Source: Magnolia sinica
Lineage: Eukaryota; Streptophyta; Magnoliopsida; Magnoliales; Magnoliaceae
Direction of reading: 5' to 3'
DNA length: 64,000 nucleotides
NCBI RefSeq assembly: GCF_029962835.1
Contig: NC_080579.1
Span: 80,183,959 to 80,247,958, forward strand
Numbering within the stretch: position 1 is the stretch's first letter; every line of letters begins with the position of its first letter. Positions 36,932-48,081 of the stretch are shown here, in pieces. The notes below the pieces were generated by a model. That model searched no databases. It was not told the origin of the DNA and saw only the letters and a list, made by a program, of their open reading frames with translations. Position numbers and translations under genes: made by a program.

Positions 36932-37783
36932 ATGGGCAGCAACCAGGCAGCGGTCTCCTTCCTCACAAACCTCGCACGTGCGGCCATTGGCCTCGGCGCC
37001 GCCTCGACCCTCCTCTCCTCCTCCCTCTACACCGTCGACGGCGGCCAGCGCGCCGTCCTCTTCGACCGCTTCCGGGGAGTTCTTGACGACACAGTCGGTG
37101 AGGGGACCCACTTCCTGGTCCCCTTACTCCAACAGCCGTACATCTTCGACATCCGTACTCGGCCCCACACCTTCTCCTCCATCTCCGGCACCAAGGATCT
37201 CCAGATGGTCAATCTCACCCTTCGCCTCCTCTCTCGCCCTGACGTCGAACACCTCCCCCACATCTTCAAAACCCTAGGCCTTGAATACGACGAGAAGGTC
37301 TTGCCGTCCATCGGCAACGAGGTCCTCAAGGCTGTCGTCGCCCAATTCAATGCCGACCAGCTCCTCACCGATCGGCCCCACGTTTCTGCTCTCGTCCGTG
37401 AGTCCCTCATCCGCCGTGCCCGTGACTTCAACATCGTGCTTGATGACGTCGCCATCACACATCTCTCCTACGGTGCTGAATTCTCCAAGGCCGTTGAGCA
37501 GAAGCAGGTTGCGCAGCAGGAGGCTGAGCGGTCCAAGTTTGTGGTGGCCAAGGCTGAGCAGGAGCGGCGGGCTGCGATCATCCGGGCTGAGGGTGAGAGT
37601 GAGTCTGCGAAGCTGATCTCGGACGCCACTGCCGCTGCTGGGATGGGGCTGATTGAGCTCAGGAGGATTGAGGCATCGAGGGAGATTGCCGCCACGCTGG
37701 CGAAGACACCTAATGTCGCGTACCTCCCCAGCGGGAACAACATGCTGCTGGGGCTGAACCCGTCCCTGGCACCAGGGCGTTGA
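36932..37783 (+). CDS. PHB3: Prohibitin, type I (PHB3-like), mitochondrial inner membrane
   Basis: A 283-residue protein closely resembling plant type I prohibitins of the PHB3/PHB4 group; Arabidopsis PHB3 is slightly shorter (277, from memory). Prohibitins assemble with type II partners into ring complexes in the mitochondrial inner membrane that act as scaffolds for proteases and respiratory complexes. A hydrophobic anchor lies at residues ~8-33. The SPFH/prohibitin domain, ~34-190, includes [17 protein letters not shown] (34-50), GEGTHFLVP (56-64) and the [17 protein letters not shown] block (81-97). A charged coiled coil occupies ~183-225 ([20 protein letters not shown]). [13 protein letters not shown] follows near 241-253. 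The start is the family's usual MGS, with A at -3 and G at +4. The CDS is one uninterrupted exon, strikingly GC-rich beside its AT-rich surroundings. Residues after position 275 (NPSLAPGR) extend slightly past the Arabidopsis end. Orthology among plant type I paralogues is not settled. Confidence 0.95.
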   Translation: MGSNQAAVSFLTNLARAAIGLGAASTLLSSSLYTVDGGQRAVLFDRFRGVLDDTVGEGTHFLVPLLQQPYIFDIRTRPHTFSSISGTKDLQMVNLTLRLLSRPDVEHLPHIFKTLGLEYDEKVLPSIGNEVLKAVVAQFNADQLLTDRPHVSALVRESLIRRARDFNIVLDDVAITHLSYGAEFSKAVEQKQVAQQEAERSKFVVAKAEQERRAAIIRAEGESESAKLISDATAAAGMGLIELRRIEASREIAATLAKTPNVAYLPSGNNMLLGLNPSLAPGR

Positions 37784-38219
37784 TGGGCCAGAATGACCTG
37801 CGGCGGTGATTGAATCTTTCACTCTGGTTTGATTGTTATATTTCTTAGTTTTTTAGCATATCAAGTTGAATGATAAATTGGAGGATTTTGAGTAGCTTCC
37901 GACTTTCCATTGGGGGATTTTTCAATTCTCTTTGTGACTGTTTCTTGTTCTGGATTTTTGGCCTAGTCCTAATTTTTGGAACATGGGTTTATGAGAATAG
38001 TAACAAAGGTCTTGATTTCAGTTTATATCTGTACTTATTTTTTTGTTGATGTTTGTGGAATGTGTTGGATGATTTTTTATTTTTTTTTGGTGTTTTTTAT
38101 ATTTTCAATGTTTGTTTTGAATGACAATTTCTAATTTGAGTATGATTATGCAGATTTCTTTTGACAATCTTTGGTTTTGTATTCACATTTCACGAATGTT
38201 CGATGATATGATTGTATTT
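37784..38219 (+). other. Probable prohibitin 3' UTR / downstream flank
   Basis: T-rich sequence with repeated 'ttgtttct' and 'tttttggt' runs follows the stop codon, as expected for a plant 3' UTR. No canonical AATAAA is seen before the MITE at 38220, so the cleavage site is uncertain. Confidence 0.4.
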
Positions 38220-38631
38220 AGGGGCATTTGATAGCATGGATTTGGGTTCTGACTCAAGGATCCAAATCCTGGATTTTGGATTATTTCAGTTGTGTTTAGC
38301 AGCCTGGATTTTCAATAATGTGGAATCTAGACATTTGTGTTTGGCAGCCTGGATTTTCAATCATGTGGAATCTAGACATTTATGTTTGGCAACCTGGATT
38401 TTGGGCCTTGAAGAGGGGAGGATAGAGCAATGATGTCAGTTGGAGAGGATTGAAAATCCAGGATTTTGCACCCTGGCTTTTCTCTCGGATTTTAAAAGGG
38501 GCCCTTCCGAGGGTTTTCAGTCTAAGTTGTATTCGAAATAGATGATTCTGGGGAGGGCGAAACATGATTTGGATTGAAAATCCTGGATTCCAGTTCCTAA
38601 CTGTCCAATATCCATGCTGCCAAACGGCCCC
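38220..38631. mobile_element. hAT-like MITE with internal 45-bp repeat
   Basis: Terminal inverted repeats: left 'aggggcatttgatagcatgg', right 'ccatgctgccaaacggcccc'. Flanks ttgtattt and ttgcatta agree at 6 of 8 positions, in line with an aged 8-bp hAT duplication. Inside, 'tgtgtttagcagcctgg...ctagacattt' repeats with starts at 38291, 38336 and 38381, a 45-base period. No coding capacity. Confidence 0.75.
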
Positions 38632-39671
38632 TTGCATTATTTTTGTTGGACCTTATGTTTTCGTGTAATCACTGCATTGTCCATGTTATATGTCTAAAAT
38701 GGCGTTCTTTTGGTTTTCCATTTTGTTTATTATGTTGTGGAACTGGTGTTGAAAAAATTTTTATTTTGAAAATTTGTATTTTCAGTGTTGAATTTGAGTA
38801 ATTAATGAAGTGTATTCTTGGCATGTTAGAATTGGTTATGCCGGTTTGATTTTATGTTTATGTTTCATGAATTGTGTTTATGCAATGTATAAGTGATGTA
38901 TGTAAACATGCTGTTGAATGTGTGGAAGCAAAATTGCTTGATTAGAATAAAATTTGATAGCTAGTTTCTTAACTATTTGTCGATGCGATCAAAGCTGGTT
39001 TGCTTAGTAGGTGTAGAACCATGGACTAGTTTCTAGATAAAGTGTTGCTTCAGGTATTTGTTCTCACGGTTGCAACAATTGAGGCCCATGATCCCTTTGA
39101 AATAGTGCTGAAAAGTGACATTAGGGTATTTTGATCTGTCTTGAATCTTTCCAAATTCATTAGTGCAGTTTTTGACATTTGCTATTGCGCTATGTTTGGA
39201 AGTCCCCAATTCTTGAGGTTGACTCAATGGGCATCAGCCAATATACAAATGAGATACATTCTGGACTTTTCTTGTGATTTGGGGCGGAAAGTGGGAAAAC
39301 GGAAGTAAAGATTCATGTTGGTTCTACTTTTTGAATTTCCTAAATATCAAACCTACATTGTTAGCTTGGAAGTCATGCCAAGTGCATTGTAGCAGTACAT
39401 CTAAACATTTTCATTTACTTTCCTCATGAAAAATCTACCACTAGTAAAGATTTTGAAGGGATCTTATGTCATTAATGGTTTTCTATTTCAAGAGATTTGA
39501 GTCTTAGGAGATCTTTAATAGGATATAAAAAATACTTGAGGGTATCTTTAATAAGATTTATTAATATCTTGGAAGATCTTAATAATATAAGTTAGAGATA
39601 AGTATAAGAGAATAAATGGGGAATATTGAGGTCCATATATTTGTGGTGTTTTTGGATTCTTTTTTCTTAAT
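38632..39671. other. Intergenic, no gene seen
   Basis: AT-rich single-copy-looking sequence with no supported coding region. An AATAAA-like word occurs at about 38946. No inverted repeat or LTR landmark was noticed. Confidence 0.4.
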
Positions 39672-39930
39672 CTGTGTGTGTGTGTGTGTGTGTGCAGATG
39701 CCGTAGGTCAATGAAGATTGGAATTAAAAAAGAGTTCAAGTTTAGGGAGGAAGTATTCTTTTGCAGAAGGAGAAATGTGCGTACGTGCATGCATGGAGAA
39801 ATGTGCGTACGTGCATGCATGCATGCACGTGTCCATGCCTCTGTAGATGCTGTAGGGCAATGAAGATTGGAATTAAGAAAGATTGTAAGTTTGAGGAGAA
39901 AGTATTCTCTTGTAGAGGGAGAAAACCCAA
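39672..39930. repeat. TG microsatellite plus ~148-bp tandem duplication
   Basis: (TG)n at about 39672-39694 is followed by two copies of a segment starting 'gatgccgtaggtcaatgaag' (about 39698) and 'gatgctgtagggcaatgaag' (about 39846), 148 bases apart. Between them 'tgtgcgtacgtgcatgcatg' is itself repeated near 39776 and 39803. Frames through here are repeat artefacts. Confidence 0.75.
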
Positions 39931-41664
39931 TAAAATCAACCCTTTGATTGTGGTGTGTGCAAAATCCATTCTTCTCTTCTTATTTTCTTTCCACCATCCT
40001 ACAACAGTGTATTGCCATCCTCTTCCCATTTCTGATGCACGAGTGACCCATGATGAGCTTGGGATGTATGTGGACCGAAGAGCGGTTTGCGTAGATTTAG
40101 TGAGGAACAAAAATAGGAGAAGATGCAAGCAATGGAATGTGTGCTAGATGGAAAGATCCTCCATCAGAGGGGACCTAAAATAGAGCCCGAATAGGGCCCA
40201 CAACCAACCAAACAGCAAGAACAGGAAACATGACAATAAAGCACCGTTATGTTTGAAAAAACTTGGAGAAGAAATTGTCATTTCGGTGCATGTCCCTAGG
40301 GATGGCTTGAATTCGCAATGAACTAGGATGGATCACCTAAGGTTCTTGTAAGTTGTTATGACTAGAAAGATTGCAAATTTGAGCAATGCCACCTAGAACA
40401 ACCTACATCTCAGGTGAAGTTTAAACCCCCATCTCAAGATCAAATAAGAGCGACCTCGTGGTTCAGGGAAGTTAAAGCCTACATCTCAAGTGGGCCTTGG
40501 ATGTTCTCAAATCGATCCCCTCCAACCTTGAGATCCCCTTTAAAAGCCTCCAATGCAATTCCTTAAGGGTGTTGTGTAGGTTAGGCTTCATGACCTCCTA
40601 ATATAGTTTTGGAACTAGCCACTGTTAGTGAAAATTCCTAGGGTAGCATGCTTGTCTCTAAAACCCTAATCTTGGACTCAATTAGTTGCCAATGTTCTCT
40701 TTTATGACCTTGGCGAAGCAGGTCAGTTCAATCCTAGACATCCCATCAATTCATCAAAGGCTTCTATCCATAAGCCTGTGTGGAAGTACCCTTGGCCTCC
40801 CCTTTGGCTAAGGGAATCCTCATCAAAAGCCATGGCCTTGTGTTTTGGCAAGTTCTGAGTATTAGTCCCTACCCAAAGTATGCTTCAATTATGACTGATC
40901 GACAACACTCAGGACATCTAAACGATGCTCTTACCAAGGTACCAGCAACTACTACTGTTGGGATGGCCAATCTTGACATAGTTGAAGAGGAAATATTGAA
41001 GCCATATGGAGCTTCGATCCTAGGACGAAAATGTTAGTTTGGGAAATCAGGGCTTAAACAACGCCAAATGCCAAGTTGCTAAGGCAAATTAAAATGGAAT
41101 TTCATTGAAGAAAAGTCGATTCCCATGCTCATGTGAGACAAACAAGTACATCCACCTCATAACCCAACCTTACACATGGTGCCATAGTACGATCTTATCT
41201 CCTCAACACACAACACTATGTATTTATAACCACTTTGTCCAAATTTAGAATGGAGAAACAAAAGAGGAATTTCCTTAACTCCAATTTGACGCCCAACCAA
41301 ACCACAAATAAATAGTACAACCCACATTAGAATTTTCAACACCACCAACTATAATCCTCTGGAAGAATCTGTCATTAAATTGAATCAAATGAACCCACCC
41401 AAAGAACAAAATCAGCTATCTTGGTGAAATGGGATCTACTTGAACTCAAGATTCTATCAGCTGACTTTCATGGCTCTGATAGGCGTCATCAGGGATGACT
41501 CGGGACATTGCATGTTCAAAATGGTTGCCTTCCTATTCGCCAATATTGCAAAATGCATTGCTTTCTTGCATGAATCTCTTTGGCAGCAAAGCTCCATATC
41601 TAAAGTTGGAAATTGAGGGTTGCTCAAAGCTACAAATAAAATCTCTTTTGAAACAAATAAATTT
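39931..41664. other. Intergenic, no gene recognised
   Basis: Several short frames (for example 40780-41037, 85 codons) lack any recognisable motif. No repeat ends identified. Confidence 0.4.
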
Positions 41665-42064
41665 GACTGTTTGGATTGAGGCAAAATGAAGGAAAATTGA
41701 AGAAAGCAACAATTTTCCTTTGATACGACATTTCCTCTATTTAGGAAACATAAAAAGAGAAGGAAATAAATTTCCTTTCCTCGGGAATAAAGTAATTTTT
41801 TTTAAAGCTAGTTTGTGGGAAAAGAGGTTTCACTCTGATGTAACGTTTTAAATGGTAAAATTGGAAGGAAAGATGTTTCCCTTTGAAAATTGCAACCTAA
41901 ACACTAAAAGTGAAAAATGGAAAGTACTTTTCTTCACAATTTCTATAGCAAAATAAATAGGGGTAAGGTATTTCCTTTCCGTTGTGCTCATATCAACTTT
42001 ACACTCTTATGCCATCAACCATAATTTACTCTCTTGCTCTGTTTTCAGCCAATCCAAACACTGA
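41665..42064. mobile_element. Tourist-like MITE, copy 1
   Basis: Inverted ends: left 'ctgtttggattgaggcaaaa', right 'ttttcagccaatccaaacac'. The interior (aggaaataaatttcctttcc; 'gaggtttcactctgatgtaacg') matches the reverse complement of the MITE at 44175-44587, so the two are one family in opposite orientation. No target duplication was clear for this copy. Confidence 0.65.
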
Positions 42065-42469
42065 CACGTGGATGACTAGACATGTTATTGAAAGTGAGTA
42101 GTGTAGTGGATGTTCCATCGAAATCTACTTAGAGGAAGTATCAGGAATGGTGGTGGGGTTCACCCCATTTCTCATTTTACGTAAACTTTGATCCTTTTGG
42201 TTGTGCTTCCTCCATTCTCTATCATGGTCGTGCATCAAGAATGATTGACAAAAGACTGCAATGATATCAAGGAGGAAGTTGTACATAGGCTTTGGGGTTT
42301 GAAGTCGTCAGTAGAAGGTTGATATCTTGTGGTCATGCAACATGTGTTTGGCAAAAGGAATAAAAAACAACGAAAAACACAAACTAAGAAAAATGAAAAG
42401 AAGAGAGGAGAAGGTTGCGATGTAGGTAGCCTCCTAATGTCAGGAGGACAATTGATTTAATATATTTTT

Positions 42470-42840
42470 TTATGGAATGGAAGAACTTGGTTTAAATGGG
42501 GTCAAATGGTGTTGCCTTTTTTGTGACATTGTGACAAAATAGGGCCAAATCTTATCATCCAATAGTGACACCGTGATAAAATAGGGCCGAATATTGTGGC
42601 CAGATGGTGTAATTGTGATAAAATGTGAGCAAATGATGGAGCCAAACGATCTAATTGTAATTAAATGGGGTCCAATGGTGTATCTGTGATAAATGGAACC
42701 AACTAGTGTAGTCAAATGTTGAATTGTGATAAGATCAAATGGTGTGATTGCAACCAAATGGGCCCAAATGGCATGGACGAATGATGAATTGCGAGCAAAT
42801 GGGGCCAAATGGTGTAACATAGACATTATATTGGCCAATC
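42470..42840. repeat. Degenerate tandem array of 'aaatggggccaaatggtgt' units
   Basis: Variants of 'gtgataaaatggggccaaatggtg' recur about ten times with irregular spacing (roughly 25-45 bases). No coding meaning; the 122-codon minus frame across it is a repeat artefact. Confidence 0.7.
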
Positions 42841-43260
42841 ATAATCATTCATTGAGAGCGTAGTTCAAATGGTGAATGTTGTTTGCAAATGACATAGTTT
42901 TGATCGGATAAAAGAGGGAAGGTGTAAAGACAAAGCCATATTAATGGTGGGATGCTTTAGAACTTAAAGATTGCTGACCAAGTTCCCAAAATGACCGCGC
43001 TCAATACATTGGGTTAATAATTCATGAGAATAGAGAGAAGAAGGATGTTGCCTATAGAATTCAAGATGGGCGTAAGAAATGGAGATGTTGCTCTGGAGTT
43101 TTAGGTGATTGTCATGTATCACTCAAATTGAAGGGGAAATTTTATCGGATAGCTATAAGATTAGTCGTGCTTTATCAGATAGAATGTTGTGCAGTTAAAG
43201 CACAACATGTTCATAGGATGAGTGTTGTTGAAATAAGGATGTTAAGATGGATGAGTGGCA

Positions 43261-43394
43261 TCATAGGTGTGCTCCCCACAGACGCGAGTTCGATACCCGA
43301 TGCACGTGGTTTACGGGTGATTGCATGCATTCGTAAGTAATAGCCTTGCCTCAAAATGGGGTGGGAACACCCTAATGTTATTATAAAAAAAAAA
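43261..43394 (+). mobile_element. tRNA-derived SINE, copy 1
   Basis: Contains a polymerase III box B-like 'gagttcgatacc' at about 43289 and ends in an A-tail (43384-43394). It is bracketed by a 15-bp target duplication: gatggatgagtggca (43246-43260) and gatggttgagtggca (43395-43409), one mismatch. Box A is not clear, so the 5' end may be truncated. Same family as 43548-43683. Confidence 0.85.
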
Positions 43395-43547
43395 GATGGT
43401 TGAGTGGCAAGATGAGACATGATAGAATTAGAAATGAATACATTAGAGGGAACTTAGGAGTAACTCCAATAGGTAATAAGATGAGGGATAGTAGACTTAA
43501 ATGGTTTAGTCACATGCAACGGAGACCAAGAACCACTTTGGAATAAG

Positions 43548-43683
43548 TGGTTTTTTTTTTAATGACGAGAGGGTGTCCCCGCCCCTTTAAGGCGAGACTA
43601 TTCCTTGCGGATGCACGCAATCACTTGTCGACCACGTCCATCGAGTAATCCGCGGGGAGGGGAATCGAACTCGTGTCTTTGAG
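43548..43683 (-). mobile_element. tRNA-derived SINE, copy 2 (opposite orientation)
   Basis: Reads on the minus strand: box B-like 'gagttcgattcc' near 43665-43676, shared body with copy 1 ('gtgattgcgtgcatccg', 'ggacaccct'), and an A-tail seen as T-run 43551-43562. Flanks ttggaataag (43538-43547) and ttggtataag (43684-43693) form a 10-bp target duplication with one mismatch. Confidence 0.8.
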
Positions 43684-44174
43684 TTGGTATAAGATTAAGG
43701 CTCTAAAAGGGAAAGGGGAAGGCCCAAAGGATGTGGACAAAGGTAATAAGATAAATACTTGATGACCTATGGTCTAAATGTCTGGACTGTGATAGAGTGG
43801 AATGGCGGAATGGGATTCATGCAGTCGACCCCAATTATTGGGATAAGGCTTAGATGATGATGAAGATGATGATTATTCATTTGTGAGTGCATGTCTTGAA
43901 GAAAGAACCATCAATGTAATGTGTAACATGCACTCTGGGGCACTTATAATGACTATTATAACATTCTTAGAAAGAGAAAACCATTGCTTACATCCTAACC
44001 CTTTGATTTGTATGCATCCGCTTTGTGCTGTTCCAAATTCTAAAAGGGAATAAGGATGCGTAGCAATAAAAAAGGATGGGTTTAAATTTGATCCTGCCTT
44101 AAAATATGTATTAAAAATGTATTGATGCCACTATAACCACAAGAAACTCTTACAAAGAAATACTTTGTCCTTTA

Positions 44175-44587
44175 GGGCGTGTTTAGATTGAAGAAAATAG
44201 AAGAAGGCAAAGGAAAGCCAAGATGGTGATATAAGCGGAAAGAAAAGTGGCTTCATTGCTAAGGAAAGGAAATCCTTTACACTTGTTTGTGTTGCTACAG
44301 AAATTATCCTGGAAAATGCTTTCCTGTTTTATTTTCCATTGTTTGAGTTGCAATTTGGAATGGAAATTTTCTTTTTCTACCAATTTTGTCACTTAAAACG
44401 TTACATCAGAGGGAAACCTCTTTTCCTACAAATTAACTTTTTGAAGAAAAGGTTTTACTCACTTTTTGAGGAAAGTAAATTAATTTCCTCTCTTTTTACG
44501 TTTTTCAAATAGAGGATGTGTGACATCAAAGGAATTCATTTTGTTTTCCTTAATTTTGCAAGGTTTTCATCCAATCCAGACACGCCG
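44175..44587. mobile_element. Tourist-like MITE, copy 2, TTA target duplication
   Basis: Inverted ends: left 'gggcgtgtttagattgaag', right 'catccaatccagacacgccg'. TTA flanks both sides (44172-44174 and 44588-44590), the PIF/Harbinger signature. Inverted relative to the copy at 41665-42064. Confidence 0.75.
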
Positions 44588-44590
44588 TTA

Positions 44591-46850
44591 AGTTCTTTTT
44601 ATTGAGGATTGTGGCTAGAGTTGGGTTACCATAGAGCAATCCGTTTGTGCTCTTCTCAAAAACGTTGGGCAGAGATTGAGGAACATCATATCCTCGATCT
44701 TCTTGCTAGGTTAAATCTCGAATTTGAAAGCATATGTACCCAGATTCTTAGTAGGGAGCCCATTCTCTTAGAATTGTCTTACTCCTCTTTACTTTAGCTA
44801 GAAGAAAGTAGTTGAAATTATGTTAGAAGCTGTCTCTAGTACTGATGATAGATCGGCCCTTCTTAACTCAATTACTGGTGTAGTGGACAGGGTAGCAAAG
44901 GGAGGTCTGATTGAAGTAAGCGATTTGGATCCAACATGGCTATGATATGAGTCGAGGCTACTTTAGCCTTGGTCGTGGGGATGTGGGTTGTGGCTGCCTT
45001 GACTCTTGACTTAGTTTGAGGACAGAACACTTTGTCTAGTGATGAGAAGAACAAACTGGTTTGCACTCATTGTGGCTATCCCAGATGTACGAGAGATACT
45101 TGTTTGGACTTAGCTGGTCAACTGCCAAGACGGCTTATGCTGCTATTGCTAACTCTGAAGTAGTTAGGGATGAATATCAAAATATGATGTGAAAACTTTT
45201 AAGTGGCACTTATGATTCTCCAACTGAATAAATTACAAACCTTCATTGTTCTCTGGAAGGGGCCTCCTCTCATCCGAGTCACCCTTCCTCGTCGAGTATA
45301 TTGGCATCTGCACATCTAGCGTCAATCTCTTCTCCTCGTCTGTCCTAGATAATTGATTCTGGCGTATTAGATCATATGTCTAGTACAAACTCTCAATTTC
45401 ACTCTTATTCATCACTGCCTTCATCAGATAGTCATGTTAAAATAGCAGACGGCTTTTATACTCTAGTGGAGGGTATGGGCACCATTAAAGTATGTCCATT
45501 CTACATTTATCTTTTGTTCATGTTTCCAACCTGTCATCTAATTTATTATCTGAGTTGCCTTGCTCAGTTTTTCAACTATATTGCAACTTTCTACACTTCT
45601 CATCATGGACAAAGGATTTGGATGGCGGTGAGGGAGGTGGCCTCTATCTTTTTCATCTGATGGATACTGTCAGATCTGCCTTCCAGATATCTAGTTAAGC
45701 TAGATGCGGATTATGTACTGGCATTGTTGCATTCAAACTAGCATTTGAAGTTTTTGCACACGTTTTTTATTTGCATGTAGCATAGTGTGCATAAGTTATT
45801 ATGTGAAACATATCAACTTGCTAAACATGGTCGATCTTATTATGCTGATAGCTCTAATGAAACATGTGATGCTTCTTTCAATCTTATTCATTCTCAAATG
45901 CGGGAAACCCCTCTTTGTTCCTTCTATATTTGGTTACAAATACAATGTCTCACTGATTGATGTTTGCACTCGAACTACTTGGGTTTACCTTATAAAATCA
46001 AATCTTATGGATTTCGATTCCGGATTTTTGAACGGGTGGTTGTATGTACAAGATGAAGTCTTCTCCATCTTCCAAATTTTTCATGAGATGGTTGGCAATT
46101 AGTTCAAGGCCAAAATAAAAAATCTTGGGAAATGCATTTCATCTACCTTTCAAAATTATTTCATTGAGAATGGCACTGAATCTCTCAGAAGTTGCCATAT
46201 GTCCTTGTAATTCGGAACAAAATGGGGTGGCTGAGAGAAAGAATAGCACCTCCTTGAAGTGTTGTGTGTCCTCCTTGAAATGGATGTCCCTAATAATCTA
46301 TGGGCCAGGGCTATTTTATGTGTTGCATACTTAATAAATCGGATGCCCACTTGTATCCTTAGGGGCAAGACACCCATTCAAGCTTTGTAACTGGAGAAAC
46401 CCATTTTTCTCATTGCTCCTTGAGTGTTTGGATGCATGTGTTCAAACTATTTAGATGGCAAAGCAGTCAAATGTATCTTCTTAGGTTATTCATGTAACAT
46501 CTCAAGGGAAGTATATTAGTTATCCTTCTTAGGGGGAGTCCTCAACACCTCCTTGCTTACCGCTGCCTATGCTTGACTCTCCCCGTAAATAGTTTGAACT
46601 GTACAGGAATAATGATCAGTTTTAGCTCGAGTGGTTTGTAGGGGAACCCTACCTTTGATCCATTTGACACCACCATCCCGTCTGCTTCTCCATTGTGAAT
46701 ATCCTCCTCTGCAAGCTAGGGGTGTGAAGACATGTTTGATGGAAGAAAAATGATACTATTTTCCCTCTTGACACTCGTCTCCAGTCCAATGTTCCAGATC
46801 TAGGTATGTCCTACAATTATGATTCCCATGATGTTCCCATTGCATGCACA
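44591..46850 (+). pseudogene. Decayed copia gag-pol relic, plus strand
   Basis: Gag end near 44660-44770 (HHILDLLARLNLEFES, then ILSREPILLEL). Zinc knuckle near 45061-45110 (CTHCGYPRCTRDTC, lacking the usual histidine spacing). Protease start near 45350-45420 (IIDSGVLDHMSS, retaining DSG). GAG pre-integrase and integrase pieces follow at about 45785-46330, including 'EQNGVAERKNS' near 46215-46245, and post-integrase fragments to roughly 46850. There is no RT, RNase H or LTR. The protein style differs from the minus-strand copia at 12984-18171, so it is another lineage. Multiple stops and shifts. Confidence 0.75.
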
Positions 46851-47794
46851 AAGGAAAGCGGTCATGTACTGCCCATCTTCCTGCCAATTTTGTTTTGTAT
46901 GCCTTCTTTCCCTATTGTATTGTACATTCCTTTATAATATTGCTTCCATCTTTGGTGGTCCTTGGATGGACTCCTGCTGTAATTTTGGTTCGTATTTAGT
47001 GTTTTGATTGTGGTAATTTTGTTAAGAGGATTGAGTCTAGGGGAAACTAATTGACGTGGGTGCCACTTGTAGATTTAATGGTTCTTTGGAGTTCTCTAGA
47101 GATCTGTGTCCAAGATTGGTCTATTTGATTGGGATGTCGCATGGGTCCAGGTGTCTTGCAGGAGCATGGGTTTTGGTGTGCCTCCATGCATGTGTTCTTT
47201 GTCTTGAATTGGCTGGAAATGGAATCATGGCCTTTGGTGTTGTTAGACCTTACTTTTGGAGTGCCATGTTGGAGCTTTGATCCAGGTCCTGTATGATTCA
47301 GAATCTTCTTTATTTGAGACATTGAGATTGGCCATTTCTAATTTCAGGAAGGAGTTGCATATGCAAGGGGGGTTTTTGGTGGCATGGGAATAAGCTTTGC
47401 ATTGGTAAGTTCAACTGTAAAAACTGCCCATTATTTGTTTTCAAAATGCCCCTTTGGCTATAGTTCCAAGATGACCACCACACAAGCCTGGACCTAGTAG
47501 GGCTTAAGCAATTGCCCGTGTTTACAGGTGGCATTGGGCTGGCAGCTCGGCCCGGCCTTGTAGGGCTAGGATTTGGCCCCTAAATTTAACCCGAAGGCCT
47601 GTGCTTGAAATCTAGGCCTGGTGCCCAAGGTAAGGGTAAATGATGAATGACCGGCCCAAATCATTGGCCCGGTCCAGTCATCAAGTGATTAATTAAAAAA
47701 AGGATGGAAGGAATAAAGACACTTATCGTTCAAGGGGGGAAAAATGGGATTAAAGACAATTGTTAGTGGTTCCCATTAAACATACATGTGTAGT
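46851..47794. other. Unassigned, possible hAT end at 47526
   Basis: No gene recognised. From about 47526 the sequence 'caggtggcattgggctgg' followed by GGCCCGG-rich words looks like one end of a hAT-type element, but no partner end was found. Confidence 0.3.
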
Positions 47795-47802
47795 TTAAGG
47801 AC

Positions 47803-48042
47803 TATTGTTGTCATGTGCGACTGCATATGTGCATATCCATATGCAGAAATATGCGCTGTATGCAATCACATGCAACATATGCATGCGATTCCATGTTGGC
47901 CAACGGTTGGCCCAATTTTATTTTATTTTTGTAAAAAAACAACTTTTTGCCTATAAATAGGGCTTCAAAACCTCCTCCATTTGCAGTATTCTCACGTCAA
48001 AACTCTCTTACTCTCTTCTCTCTGACATTTCTTAATTCCAAG

Positions 48043-48081
<39 letters not shown>

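Larger units (their letters stand above)
42870..43860 (+). mobile_element. RTE-type LINE relic, 3' part, with two nested SINEs
   Basis: Translation on the plus strand, through stops and shifts, follows the C-terminal part of a plant RTE LINE protein. FANDIVLIG (near 42890) stands at the usual FADDI catalytic position. It is followed by DVAYRIQDG, LKGKFYRIAIR, EQH-type 'AQHVHRMSVVEIRMLRWM' (43200-43255), then IRGNLGVTPIGNKMRDSRLKWF (43430-43510) and finally DRVEWRNGIHAVDPN near 43790. The 3' end runs into (GATGAT)n at 43850-43880, the usual RTE tail. One catalytic aspartate position reads asparagine, and nonsense changes abound. SINEs interrupt it at 43261-43394 and 43548-43683. Confidence 0.85.

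Noticed and set aside
37274-37822. 182-codon open frame antisense to prohibitin, with others at 37027-37458 and 37281-37616
   Set aside because: Shadows of a GC-rich coding exon; no independent motif or promoter.
43261-43683. tRNA genes suggested by box B-like motifs
   Set aside because: No cloverleaf could be drawn; A-tails and target duplications show they are SINEs. No tRNA or rRNA gene was seen elsewhere.
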